A DNA stretch of 18,252 nucleotides from Haloarculaceae archaeon (GTDB taxonomy: Archaea; Halobacteriota; Halobacteria; Halobacteriales; Haloarculaceae), in contig JAHENN010000066.1 in the NCBI GenBank assembly GCA_018609665.1, positions 1-18,252 on the forward strand, read 5' to 3'. Under the pieces are notes generated by a model. The model worked only from the letters and a program-made list of their open reading frames with translations, did not search any database and was not told where the DNA came from. Positions within the stretch are counted from its first letter, which is position 1. Every line of letters starts with the position of its first letter. A program made the position numbers and the translations under genes. Positions 1 to 6,574 of this stretch are shown here, piece after piece.

Positions 1-942
1 CAGACGGGCGACCCGGACCGTGGTGCGGTCGAAACGGAGGCGGCGGGCGGCGCCGAGTCGGCGTCAGCCGGGCCGGGCGGCGACGCGGCGACGGACGCCG
101 CCCTCGACGAGGTCCGCGAGGAGCTACGGGAACTCCGACGGACCCAGGAGCGGCTCGAACGCCGGGTCGCGGCGCTGGAGGCGGGCGACGGCGACGCTGG
201 CGGCGCGTCGCCGCGGGCCGACGGACCGTCGCTGTCGCCGACGGAGGCGCTGTCGAAGACGACGCTGTTCGTCCGCGAGGGGACCCGCGGCGGGCCGACC
301 CTGGAGGACGCCCACCAGGGACGGGCCGACCGGGAGGCGCTGGCGGCGAACCTGGAACTGGAGCGGCACACCCGCTTCGACGCGACGGACGCGACGGTCG
401 ACGGCGAGTCCTACGAGTCGTTCCTGGAGTCCTCGCGGGCCTACGGGTTCGTCCGGTGGCTGACGACGGAGCTGCTCTTCGAGATCCGCGCCACCGGGTC
501 GACGGACGCGATGCGGTACCTCTACGACGCGATTCCGGACGCCGACCGGGCGTTCTTCGACGAGACGGTGACCGTCGGCGACGGCGAGGAGCGCCGCGAG
601 GCGACCTTCGACGTCGTGGTCCGCGACCGGACCGGCGAGCCGCTGTTCGTGGCCGCCCTCGAGGAGGGCCGCGAGCCGACCGGCGCCGCAGCCGTCGAGC
701 CGCTGGTGACGAACGCCTCGGACCTCTGTGCGGCCAACGATACCGTCGGCGCCGCCTTCGTTGTCACCGCCAGCTACTTCGAGGCCGACGCCACGGAGGT
801 AGCGCAGGAGGCGACGGCCGGCAGCCTCCTGAGCCGGGGTCGGTACCGGAGCTTCGTCTCCCTCGCGCGGAAGAACGGATACCACCTCTGTCTCGTCGAG
901 GCCGGGGAGTCGTCGCTGTACATGACGCTGCCGGAGCTGTAA
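1..942 (+). CDS. Conserved haloarchaeal protein, 3' part (DUF7527-like)
   Basis: The frame is open from the first base of the window to TAA at 940-942, giving 313 residues without a start, so the gene begins upstream. An Ala/Gly/Glu-rich low-complexity stretch comes first. A short predicted coiled coil (residues about 38-62, ELRELRRTQERLERRVAALE) follows, then a compact C-terminal domain from about residue 80. The motifs LSPTEAL, LFVREGTRGGPTLEDAH and RKNGYHLCLVEA match, from memory, the C-terminal half of a haloarchaeal family of unknown function that I believe is DUF7527. There are no membrane segments or catalytic motifs. Its function is unknown. It is convergent with the regulator at 983-1288, with 40 bases between the stops. 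I am confident it is a real gene and only moderately sure of the family name. Confidence 0.8.
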   Translation, partial: QTGDPDRGAVETEAAGGAESASAGPGGDAATDAALDEVREELRELRRTQERLERRVAALEAGDGDAGGASPRADGPSLSPTEALSKTTLFVREGTRGGPTLEDAHQGRADREALAANLELERHTRFDATDATVDGESYESFLESSRAYGFVRWLTTELLFEIRATGSTDAMRYLYDAIPDADRAFFDETVTVGDGEERREATFDVVVRDRTGEPLFVAALEEGREPTGAAAVEPLVTNASDLCAANDTVGAAFVVTASYFEADATEVAQEATAGSLLSRGRYRSFVSLARKNGYHLCLVEAGESSLYMTLPEL

Positions 943-982
943 AACACCTCCCGCCGGGCCGGATGCGAGCGCAGAACGAGCG

Positions 983-1288
983 TCAGCCTTCGATCTCGGG
1001 GACTTCGTCGATCTTCATCCCCTCGAGCTTCTCGACGATCTCGTCGAGGTCGGCGTCGAGGTCGCTGACGAACGCCGCCGTGTCCTCCGTCGTGATGGCC
1101 CCCTGGCTCGACGGCTCGATGAGGTTCTCCTCCTCGAGGACGCGGAGCGAGTAGCGGACTTTGTGGTGCGGATATCCCGTCTCGTTCGACATCTTGACGA
1201 TGCCGATCGGCTCGTTCTCGATTACCATCCGCAGTACCTGCAGATGGCGTTCCAGCATGTCTACTTCCTTCTCAAGTCGATCTATCAT
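983..1288 (-). CDS. Small winged-helix transcriptional regulator
   Basis: A 101-residue protein starting MIDRLEKEVDMLERHLQVL. The N-terminal helix is leucine-rich with heptad character and probably a dimerisation helix. It is followed by a winged-helix-like core (EPIGIVKMSNETGYPHHKVR, then YSLRVLEEENLI) and an acidic C-terminal helix. This resembles a widespread haloarchaeal DNA-binding protein family whose targets I do not know. The frame extends 9 codons upstream to a TTG at 1315. I chose the ATG at 1288 because the TATA-like TTTAAA at 1316-1321 lies about 30 bases upstream of it, whereas the TTG would sit against the TATA box. A partial palindrome and direct repeat between TATA and ATG suggests autoregulation (inference). 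The gene is divergent from purA. Confidence 0.82.
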   Translation of the reverse strand: MIDRLEKEVDMLERHLQVLRMVIENEPIGIVKMSNETGYPHHKVRYSLRVLEEENLIEPSSQGAITTEDTAAFVSDLDADLDEIVEKLEGMKIDEVPEIEG

Positions 1289-1290
1289 GG

Positions 1291-1306
1291 CACTTGTTAA
1301 CTTGTG
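1291..1306. promoter_or_regulatory. Candidate operator at the regulator's transcription start
   Basis: CACTTGTTAACTTGTG pairs with its reverse complement at 12 of 16 positions, centred on GTTAAC. It also contains ACTTGT twice, 8 bases apart. It lies exactly between the TATA-like box (1316-1321) and the ATG (1286-1288) of the - strand regulator, where a bound repressor would block initiation. The position is seen directly; binding is inferred. Confidence 0.35.
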
Positions 1307-1315
1307 TTTACCCAA

Positions 1316-1321
1316 TTTAAA
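1316..1321 (-). promoter_or_regulatory. TATA-like box of the winged-helix regulator
   Basis: TTTAAA is centred about 30 bases upstream of the ATG at 1288, which implies a transcript with a leader of only a few bases. This is the usual arrangement in haloarchaea and supports the ATG over the upstream TTG. Confidence 0.6.
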
Positions 1322-1384
1322 GGTTGTTGTCTACCTCACTCGTCGAGCGGTCGTCGCCTCGCTGCTCCCAAATGGTTCGGAGGT

Positions 1385-1398
1385 GGGATATATAGCCC
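1385..1398. promoter_or_regulatory. Near-palindromic TATA element between regulator and purA
   Basis: GGGATATATAGCCC matches its own reverse complement at 12 of 14 positions, with a TATATA core. It is too far from either start codon (about 100 and 150 bases) to be a leaderless promoter for them. It could be a second promoter with a long leader, a bidirectional promoter for an unannotated RNA, or a regulator site. It stands out as AT-rich in a very GC-rich gap. Confidence 0.35.
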
Positions 1399-1508
1399 TT
1401 GTGACTGTGGCCCACGAACCCGGGTGCCGACGGGCGGCCAGCGGCGCGCGGACGGCCGCTCCGGGCCGAAAGCGGCACCGCGGCGGCCGGCAACCGGTAT
1501 CGAAATCT

Positions 1509-1514
1509 GTTTAG
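1509..1514 (+). promoter_or_regulatory. TATA-like box of purA
   Basis: GTTTAG is centred about 27 bases upstream of the purA ATG at 1539, and no Shine-Dalgarno lies in between. This is the spacing expected for a leaderless haloarchaeal transcript. Confidence 0.5.
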
Positions 1515-1538
1515 CCCGCTGGTCGGTAAGTCGCGCCG

Positions 1539-2906
1539 ATGACCGTAACGATCGTCGGTTCGCAGCTCGGCGACGAGGGGAAGGGCGGCATCGTCGACGT
1601 CTACGGCGACGCCGCCGACGTCGTCGTGCGGTACCAGGGCGGCGACAACGCCGGCCACACCGTCGTCCGCGACGGCGAGGAGTACAAGCTTTCGCTGGTG
1701 CCGTCGGGGGCGGTCCGGGGGAAGACGAACGTGCTCGGCAACGGCTGCGTCGTGAACCCGGCGACGCTGTTCGACGAACTCGACGCCCTGCGGGAGCGTG
1801 GGCTGGATCCCGACGTCCGGGTCGCCCGCCGGGCCCACGTCATCCTCCCGTACCACCGGGTGCTCGACGGCATCGAGGAGGACGCCAAGAGCGAGACCGA
1901 CAGCGAGGTCGGCACCACCGGCCGCGGCATCGGCCCCACCTACGAGGACAAGGCCGGCCGCCGAGGGGTCCGGGCCGGCGAACTCGCCGACCCCGAGATC
2001 CTCCGGGATCGCCTGGAGTACGTCGTCCCCCAGAAGCGCGCCCTCGCCGAGGACGTCTTCGGCGTCGACGTCGGCGAGACGGAGGCGTTCGACCTCGAGG
2101 CCCTCTACGAGGAGTACAGCGACTACGGCCGGCGGCTCCGCGAGGAGGGGATGCTGGTCGACGCCGGCGCCTTCCTCGCCGACCGCATCGACGACGGCGA
2201 GACCGTGATGTTCGAGGGCGCCCAGGGGACGGTGCTCGACATCGACCACGGCAACTACCCGTACGTCACCTCCTCGAACCCGACCGCCGGCGGGGCCGCC
2301 GTCGGGTCGGGCGTCGGGCCGGCCACAGTCGGCGACGGCGAGGTCGTCGGCGTCGTGAAGGCGTACCTCTCGCGGGTCGGCAGCGGCCCGATGCCGACCG
2401 AGCTGGCCGGCGTCGAGGGCGACACCCCCGGCTACGACGGCGACGCCGCCGACCACGAGGAGGAGCTGGCCGACCACATCCGCGAGGCCGGCGGCGAGTA
2501 CGGCACCGTCACCGGGCGACCCCGGCGGGTCGGCTGGCTCGACGTCCCGATGCTCCGACACGCCGCCCGGACCAGCGGCTTCACCGGCCTCGCTGTCAAC
2601 CACGTCGACACCCTGGCCGGCCTCGAGGAGGTGAAGGTCGCCCACGCCTACGACCTCGACGGCGAGACCCTCGAGACCATCCCGGCGACGACCGAGCGGT
2701 GGGCCGACTGCGAGCCGGTCTTCCGGAGCTTCGACGGCTGGCAGGACGTCGACTGGACGGCCGTCGCCGAGACGGGGTACGACGCCGTCCCCGACAACGC
2801 CCGGGCCTACCTGGAGTACCTCGCCGAGGAGGTCGGTGCCCCCATCTACGCCGTCGGCGTCGGCCCCGACCGCGAGGAGACAGTCATCGTCGAGAATCCC
2901 TTCTGA
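1539..2906 (+). CDS. purA: Adenylosuccinate synthetase
   Basis: PurA joins IMP and aspartate using GTP to give adenylosuccinate, the first committed step to AMP, in the cytoplasm. The 455 residues open with VGSQLGDEGKG, which holds the catalytic Asp12 and the phosphate-binding loop. GGDNAGHTV follows with the catalytic His39, then TGRGIGPTYEDKAGRRG (IMP binding), FEGAQGTVLDIDHG, YPYVTSSNPTAGG and TVTGRPRRVGWLD. These are the diagnostic PurA blocks in the right order. The length is near that of bacterial enzymes (about 430), with haloarchaeal acidic insertions. The ATG at 1539 gives a complete N-terminus and fits the TATA box at 1509-1514. It stands alone, followed by a long gene-free stretch. 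The identification is secure. Confidence 0.97.
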   Translation: MTVTIVGSQLGDEGKGGIVDVYGDAADVVVRYQGGDNAGHTVVRDGEEYKLSLVPSGAVRGKTNVLGNGCVVNPATLFDELDALRERGLDPDVRVARRAHVILPYHRVLDGIEEDAKSETDSEVGTTGRGIGPTYEDKAGRRGVRAGELADPEILRDRLEYVVPQKRALAEDVFGVDVGETEAFDLEALYEEYSDYGRRLREEGMLVDAGAFLADRIDDGETVMFEGAQGTVLDIDHGNYPYVTSSNPTAGGAAVGSGVGPATVGDGEVVGVVKAYLSRVGSGPMPTELAGVEGDTPGYDGDAADHEEELADHIREAGGEYGTVTGRPRRVGWLDVPMLRHAARTSGFTGLAVNHVDTLAGLEEVKVAHAYDLDGETLETIPATTERWADCEPVFRSFDGWQDVDWTAVAETGYDAVPDNARAYLEYLAEEVGAPIYAVGVGPDREETVIVENPF

Positions 2907-3373
2907 GACTCCTCGTTCGGGCGTGTCTGCGTGTTATGCGGGTGGTTCGTCTATGGTTTCGGTGAAATGAACTGCACCACCTCGAAAGCCCTCGGCCGGC
3001 TCCGGTCGCGCGGCTCACGGCTCGCGATGCTCGCGGTTCCCTCCGGTCACCGCTCGCACGGCTGGCGGTCTCCCGTCGGTCGAGCGCGCGTCGCGCGGTG
3101 GTTTTCTCGATTTTTGATTTCAGCCCCTTGGTCTGTAATGGAATCACTACTTTTGCGGGAGTCGAGTAACGGTCAGCATGATAACTTCGCCGCCGCCGGA
3201 CGAGGGAGAATCGGACATCCACGCAACCCGTTTCTCCGGCAAACCGGGCGGCATGAAGGCCTCCTTCTCCGATGGCCGGCGCCTTTCGTCCTCCACGGGA
3301 GGTGAACCCTGCCTCGCCGTTCGCCACACGGCCGGGCCGGAAGGACGGGCGCGAGGGCCCGCTCGATAGCGGT
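2907..3373. other. 467-bp gene-free stretch with repeat-like, GC-skewed DNA
   Basis: No convincing gene is present. Bases about 2967-3100 are rich in short recurring words (CGGCTC, GCTCGCG, CTCCGGTC) with CGCGCG-TCGCGCG near 3090. This style is, from memory, common in dispersed haloarchaeal intergenic repeats. T-rich DNA follows at 3101-3120, which could end purA transcription. A TTTT-containing, TATA-like patch near 3150 lies 26 bases before an ATG at 3178. The 63-codon frame from there (to 3369) is basic and only about 71% G/C at third positions, so I do not call it. The rest (3179-3373) shows nothing recognisable and may be the leader of the regulator at 3374. Confidence 0.5.
3102..3120 (+). 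terminator. T-rich candidate terminator after purA
   Basis: Three T-tracts (3102-3105, 3111-3115, 3118-3120) directly follow the GC-rich CGCGCGTCGCGCG segment. Archaeal RNA polymerase terminates at oligo-T runs, so this could end the purA transcript. The distance from the purA stop (about 195 bases) makes this uncertain. Confidence 0.3.
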
Positions 3374-3766
3374 ATGGTGGGTGGCGTGGAGCAGATCATC
3401 TCGTTCGTGCTGACGGGGACGCGGTGCAGGACCGGGCGGATTCGGGTCCTGCAGGCGCTCGCGGACCGGCCGCGCAGCGCCGACCAGCTGGCGGACGTAC
3501 TGGACATGGAGCACCGGACGGTGCGCGACCACCTCGACGTGCTCGCCGCCAACGACATCGTCACGCATTCCGGTGACGACTACGGCGCGGTCTACTCCCC
3601 GACCGACCGGGCGCGCGACCACTGGGCGACGGTCGAGGGGATCCTCGACCGGGCGGACATCGAACGCGTCGAAAGCGACCGGTCCCGCCACGACGGCCGA
3701 CCGGGGCTGCTGCGGACCGCCGGCGAGCACGACTCGAGGCACCCCGAGAGCGACGACGCGGGGTGA
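3374..3766 (+). CDS. ArsR-like winged-helix DNA-binding protein
   Basis: A 130-residue protein. After the start, GVEQIISFVLTGTR leads into a winged-helix domain (about residues 18-75): RVLQALADRPRSADQLADVL, then the recognition-helix segment DMEHRTVRDHLDVLAANDIV and the wing GDDYGAVYSPTDRA. This resembles a common haloarchaeal ArsR-type regulator family. The last 40 residues are hydrophilic and poorly conserved-looking. The frame is open upstream to ATG 3272. I chose ATG 3374 because the family begins just before GVEQ and the upstream extension is basic and low-complexity. No TATA box lies at -26, so transcription may start further upstream near 3176. Ligand and targets are unknown. It precedes sod but has its own 158-base gap, so co-regulation is not implied. 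Confidence 0.8.
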   Translation: MVGGVEQIISFVLTGTRCRTGRIRVLQALADRPRSADQLADVLDMEHRTVRDHLDVLAANDIVTHSGDDYGAVYSPTDRARDHWATVEGILDRADIERVESDRSRHDGRPGLLRTAGEHDSRHPESDDAG

Positions 3767-3842
3767 CCCATGGCGCGTCGAGTGCCGGTCAGGGGCAGGC
3801 GTTCCGCGGGAAGCGACGGCAGAACCCCTCGCTCTCCCGCGA

Positions 3843-3854
3843 TACACGCGTGTA
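3843..3854. promoter_or_regulatory. Perfect 12-bp palindrome upstream of sod promoter
   Basis: TACACGCGTGTA is a perfect palindrome lying about 26 bases upstream of the sod TATA-like box. That is a plausible site for an activator or for a metal- or redox-responsive regulator. I do not recognise it as a known haloarchaeal operator. Confidence 0.4.
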
Positions 3855-3879
3855 ATGTGATACCGTTCGACGACGAAGC

Positions 3880-3885
3880 TTTAAC
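3880..3885 (+). promoter_or_regulatory. TATA-like box of sod
   Basis: TTTAAC in an AT-rich context predicts a start near 3908-3910 and a leader of about 15-17 bases. That is just enough to include the Shine-Dalgarno at 3911-3916 if initiation is at the early end of that range. Confidence 0.5.
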
Positions 3886-3910
3886 AACTGCGGCGAAGAA
3901 GTATACAATT

Positions 3911-3916
3911 GGAGGT
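3911..3916 (+). promoter_or_regulatory. Strong Shine-Dalgarno of sod
   Basis: GGAGGT lies 8 bases before the ATG at 3925. This is unusual in the window, where most starts look leaderless, and it fixes the start codon of sod. It is consistent with high expression. Confidence 0.7.
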
Positions 3917-3924
3917 CGATAAAA

Positions 3925-4530
3925 ATGTCCGAGCATTCCAACCCCGAGCTTCCCCCGCTTCCGTACGACTACGACGCGCTGGAGCCGTCCATCTCCGAGC
4001 AGGTCGTGACGTGGCATCACGACACCCACCACCAGAGCTACGTCGACAGCATCCAGAGCGCCGAGGAGACGCTCGCGGAGAACCGCGAGGCCGGCGACTT
4101 CGGCGGGTCGGCCGCGGCCATCCGCGACGTGACCCACAACGGGTCGGGACACTACCTCCACACGCTGTTCTGGGAGAACATGTCCCCGAACGGCGGCGGC
4201 GAGCCGTCGGGCGAACTCGCCGACGCCATCGAGGAGGACTTCGGCTCCTACGAGGGCTGGCGTGGCGAATTCGAGGCCGCCGCGGGCGACGCGAGCGGCT
4301 GGGCGCTGCTGGTGTACGACCCCGTCGCCGACCAGCTGCGCAACATCGTCGTCGACCAGCACGACCAGGGCGCGCTGTGGGGGAGCCACCCCATCCTGGC
4401 GCTGGACGTCTGGGAGCACTCCTACTACTACGACTACGGGCCGGACCGCGGCAGCTTCGTCGACAACTTCTTCGACGTCATCGACTGGGAGAACGTCGCC
4501 GAGCAGTACGACAACGCGACGAGCCAGTAG
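3925..4530 (+). CDS. sod: Superoxide dismutase (Mn/Fe family)
   Basis: A 201-residue cytoplasmic enzyme that converts superoxide to oxygen and hydrogen peroxide. The N-terminal hairpin domain carries WHHDTHHQSYV (ligand His31, second-sphere His35, gateway Tyr39) and GHYLHTLFW (ligand His79). The C-terminal domain carries LDVWEHSYYYDYG (ligands Asp161 and His165). The metal site is therefore complete. By eye, the position held by a hydrogen-bonding Gln in E. coli MnSOD is His146 here (VDQHDQG), as recalled for some archaeal and actinobacterial enzymes. The metal cannot be told from sequence, though haloarchaeal enzymes are usually Mn. It has its own TATA box and Shine-Dalgarno and is followed by a T-tract, so it is probably monocistronic. 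Confidence 0.97.
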   Translation: MSEHSNPELPPLPYDYDALEPSISEQVVTWHHDTHHQSYVDSIQSAEETLAENREAGDFGGSAAAIRDVTHNGSGHYLHTLFWENMSPNGGGEPSGELADAIEEDFGSYEGWRGEFEAAAGDASGWALLVYDPVADQLRNIVVDQHDQGALWGSHPILALDVWEHSYYYDYGPDRGSFVDNFFDVIDWENVAEQYDNATSQ

Positions 4531-4553
4531 CCGACCGTAGTCACAGCCTCGCG

Positions 4554-4559
4554 TTTTTT
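4554..4559 (+). terminator. Oligo-T terminator of sod
   Basis: Six consecutive T follow 23 bases after the sod stop codon, in otherwise GC-rich DNA. This is typical of archaeal factor-independent termination, and the next gene has its own start context. Confidence 0.6.
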
Positions 4560-4628
4560 CGGCGCCACGTCGCCAGCAGCGGCGCCGTCCCGTCAGACTC
4601 CTAAGCCTCCCGGGACGTAGCCACGCCC

Positions 4629-4892
4629 ATGCCGCGACCCCGCGAGGCGTTCGAGGAGCTGCGTCCCTTCGAGTTCCGCGACCCCGAGGAGGTGCTGGAG
4701 CGGGAGTACCTCTACACCGTCTACGAGATTGCCCGGCTGCTCCAGGGGCTGGAGCCGGACCGGGAGCTGCCGGCGGAGACGGAGGCGGTTCTGCTCGACT
4801 GGGCCATCCCGTGGATGCTGGTCAACAGCGAGGCGTTCGTCTTCGCCGAGCCCGAGCGCGACGACGAGCCGGGCCACTACGGGCTGGCATGA
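4629..4892 (+). CDS. Conserved haloarchaeal small protein (DUF5827-like)
   Basis: An 87-residue acidic protein starting MPRPREAFEELRPFEF, with LYTVYEIARLLQGLEPD and LDWAIPWMLVN as its most conserved-looking segments. From memory it matches a haloarchaea-specific family that I believe is DUF5827. There are no cysteines, no membrane helix and no known catalytic motif, and its function is unknown. A weak TATA-like CCTAAGCC about 26 bases upstream fits a leaderless start. Its stop overlaps the start of the ATPase gene (ATGA), so the two are translationally coupled and may work together (inference). Confidence 0.8.
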   Translation: MPRPREAFEELRPFEFRDPEEVLEREYLYTVYEIARLLQGLEPDRELPAETEAVLLDWAIPWMLVNSEAFVFAEPERDDEPGHYGLA

Positions 4893-5701
4893 GGCTGCTC
4901 GTCGCCGGCGACGACGAGGTCGACGCCGGCAAGACCACCTTCACCACGGGGCTCATCGAGCGGACCGGCGTCCGCGGGTTCAAGCCGCGGGCCGGCAACG
5001 GCTACTGGTACGACCACGACGACTACCGCCGGGCCGTCGAAACGGGGCGGCTCTACGGCAAGGACGCAAAGCGGCTGGCGGCGGTCTCCCCGGGCGACGT
5101 CCGCCCGGAGTCGATCAACCCCGTCCACCGGCTGTGGCTGCCGACGCCCGGCCGCGGGAAGGGGCTGCTCGGCCGCGAGGGACGGACGTTCCTCGTCGAC
5201 CGGGTGACCGGCGACGACGGCGCGGACCGGTACGTGGTCAACGGGACGGTCGAGCTGCCGTCGTCGGCCCGGAAGGGGCTGCCGCTGGCCGACGCCGCCA
5301 CCGTCGAGTCGCTGCCGGAGCTGAACGAGCTGATGGCCCGGCGGCACGCGCCGGCACTCGAAGCGCTCGCGGCGCGAATCGACGGCCGAGGGGCCGCCGT
5401 CGTCGAGTCGTACGCCGACATCGCCCGGCCGCTGTCGGCGTTCGTCCCCGACGCGGTCGCGGTCGTCGGACCGCGGCGCTGCCGAATCTACGACGGCCGG
5501 CGGTACGCGCGGGCCTGCGACGTCGCCGGCAACAGCCCCCACGAGGGGCGGCTCGAGGAGCGGGTCGCCGACGCCGTCGACCTGCTGGACCCACTCGCGG
5601 ACCTGACGTTGCCGGCGCTATCCGGCGACGAGCGGGCCGACCCCGCCGCGGTCGCCGACGAGTACGGACCGGCGTACGAGGAGCTGCTGGCGGCGGTCTG
5701 A
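4889..5701 (+). CDS. P-loop ATPase/GTPase-like protein, haloarchaeal
   Basis: A 270-residue protein opening MRLLVAGDDEVDAGKTTFTT. Residues 7-17 form a Walker A-type loop (G7..G14-K15-T16-T17), similar in layout to the dethiobiotin synthetase/CobQ-like branch of P-loop proteins. FKPRAGNGYWYDHDD and AVVESYADIARPL (a possible Walker B/switch region around residue 170) follow, then VAVVGPRRCRIYDG. The C-terminal part is acidic and helical. I recall haloarchaeal homologues annotated only as ATPase, and I do not know the substrate. The start ATG at 4889 overlaps the upstream stop as ATGA. A start further upstream at 4811 in the same frame would add a basic segment antiphase to the 87-aa gene and is rejected. 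The gene is convergent with the hydrolase that ends at 5897. Confidence 0.8.
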   Translation: MRLLVAGDDEVDAGKTTFTTGLIERTGVRGFKPRAGNGYWYDHDDYRRAVETGRLYGKDAKRLAAVSPGDVRPESINPVHRLWLPTPGRGKGLLGREGRTFLVDRVTGDDGADRYVVNGTVELPSSARKGLPLADAATVESLPELNELMARRHAPALEALAARIDGRGAAVVESYADIARPLSAFVPDAVAVVGPRRCRIYDGRRYARACDVAGNSPHEGRLEERVADAVDLLDPLADLTLPALSGDERADPAAVADEYGPAYEELLAAV

Positions 5702-5879
5702 GCACGCAGGCGGCGTCGACCCGCCGTACAGACGCACGCGGGTCGCTCCCGACGGCGGGTGTCAGCAGCCAGGGTGCCCTCCGTGCGGCGGGCGGTCGGA
5801 ACGGGTCCGGCCGAGGCCACCGCGAAGCCGCGAGGGAGCGCCGCTACGGCGCGTCTGCGTACATACGATCGGCCGTCGG

Positions 5880-5888
5880 AAATAAATA
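5880..5888 (-). terminator. T-rich stretch after the MBL-fold gene
   Basis: On the - strand this reads TATTTATTT, 9 bases after the predicted TGA of the hydrolase (5897-5899). It is the most AT-rich patch of the 195-base convergent gap and could end transcription. No other feature was seen in 5702-5896. Confidence 0.4.
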
Positions 5889-5896
5889 CGTTCGGC

Positions 5897-6480
5897 TCAA
5901 TCCATCCGCGCCGCACGGGCGGCGAGTTCGACGTGGTGGTGGGGGTTCGTCTCCACGGCCGGCCGTGGCCCGGGTACATCGCCTCGAGGGACCCGTCGAC
6001 CGCCTCGCGGAGACGCTCGATGCTGTCGACCAGCGCCGGCCGGTCGCCCTCCGCGAGGTCCGTCCGGCCGAAGCCGCCGTTGGCGAACACGAGGTCGCCG
6101 GCGAACAGCAGCCCCGACGCCGGCGCGTAAAAACAGAGGTGGTCGTCCCTGTGGCCCGGCGTGTGCAGCGCCTCGAAGCCGTCGTCGCCCAGCCGGAGCA
6201 CGTCGCCGTCGTCGATTTCGTGGTCGACCAGCCGGTGGGCGGGGTCGAACCCCCAGACGTCGACGTCGAAGGCGGCGGCGACGCTCTCGACGTTGCCGAC
6301 GTGGTCGGGATGGGTGTGGGTGAGGACGACGGCGTCGAGCCCGCCGGTCGCCGCCTCGACCCGCTCGACGGCGTCGAAGCCGTCGCCGGCGTCGACGAGG
6401 ACGGTCCGCTCGCCGTCGACGAGGAAGGCGTTGCTCGTCATCGACTGAACGCCCGCAGCGAGGTTGCGAACGGTGGTCAT
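5897..6480 (-). CDS. MBL-fold metallo-hydrolase, frameshifted near the 3' end
   Basis: The frame from ATG 6480 encodes a metallo-beta-lactamase-fold hydrolase, most like glyoxalase II/persulfide-dioxygenase-type small MBL proteins. It has HTHPDH at residues 55-60, TPGH with His110, FAGDLVF with Asp129 and YPGHG with His172, so all expected metal ligands are present. Right after GHG the frame changes. As read it runs on to 5488 (330 residues) through Arg/Ser-rich sequence antisense to the ATPase. The adjacent frame instead gives PAVETNPHHHVELAARAARMD and a stop at 5897, the normal family C-terminus. One missing base in the GC palindrome at about 5956-5966 explains this. The intended product is about 194 residues. 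I cannot tell a sequencing error from a real mutation. It is divergent from hisF; the substrate is unknown. Confidence 0.8.
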
Positions 6481-6574
6481 CGGCCGGGGTACCCGGCGCG
6501 AGGATTTCGTCTTTCCACTCCGTCGGCGACTCCGAAACCGTCAAACCCGGACGCGGCCAACCTCCCGGCAGTCG

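Noticed and set aside
1289..1315. TTG start nine codons upstream for the winged-helix regulator
   Set aside because: It would lie directly next to the TATA-like box, leaving no room for a transcription start. The ATG at 1288 fits.
3272..3373. Upstream ATG adding 34 residues to the ArsR-like regulator
   Set aside because: The extension is basic and low-complexity, unlike the acidic protein that follows, and the family normally begins near MxGGVEQ.
3770..3920. 50-codon frame from ATG 3770 into the sod promoter
   Set aside because: It is basic, with atypical codon use, and covers the sod palindrome, TATA box and Shine-Dalgarno.
5488..5896. C-terminal 150-residue extension of the MBL-fold protein as literally read
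   Set aside because: It is basic, Ser/Arg-rich and antisense to the ATPase gene, while the neighbouring frame gives the expected family C-terminus. A frameshift explains it better.
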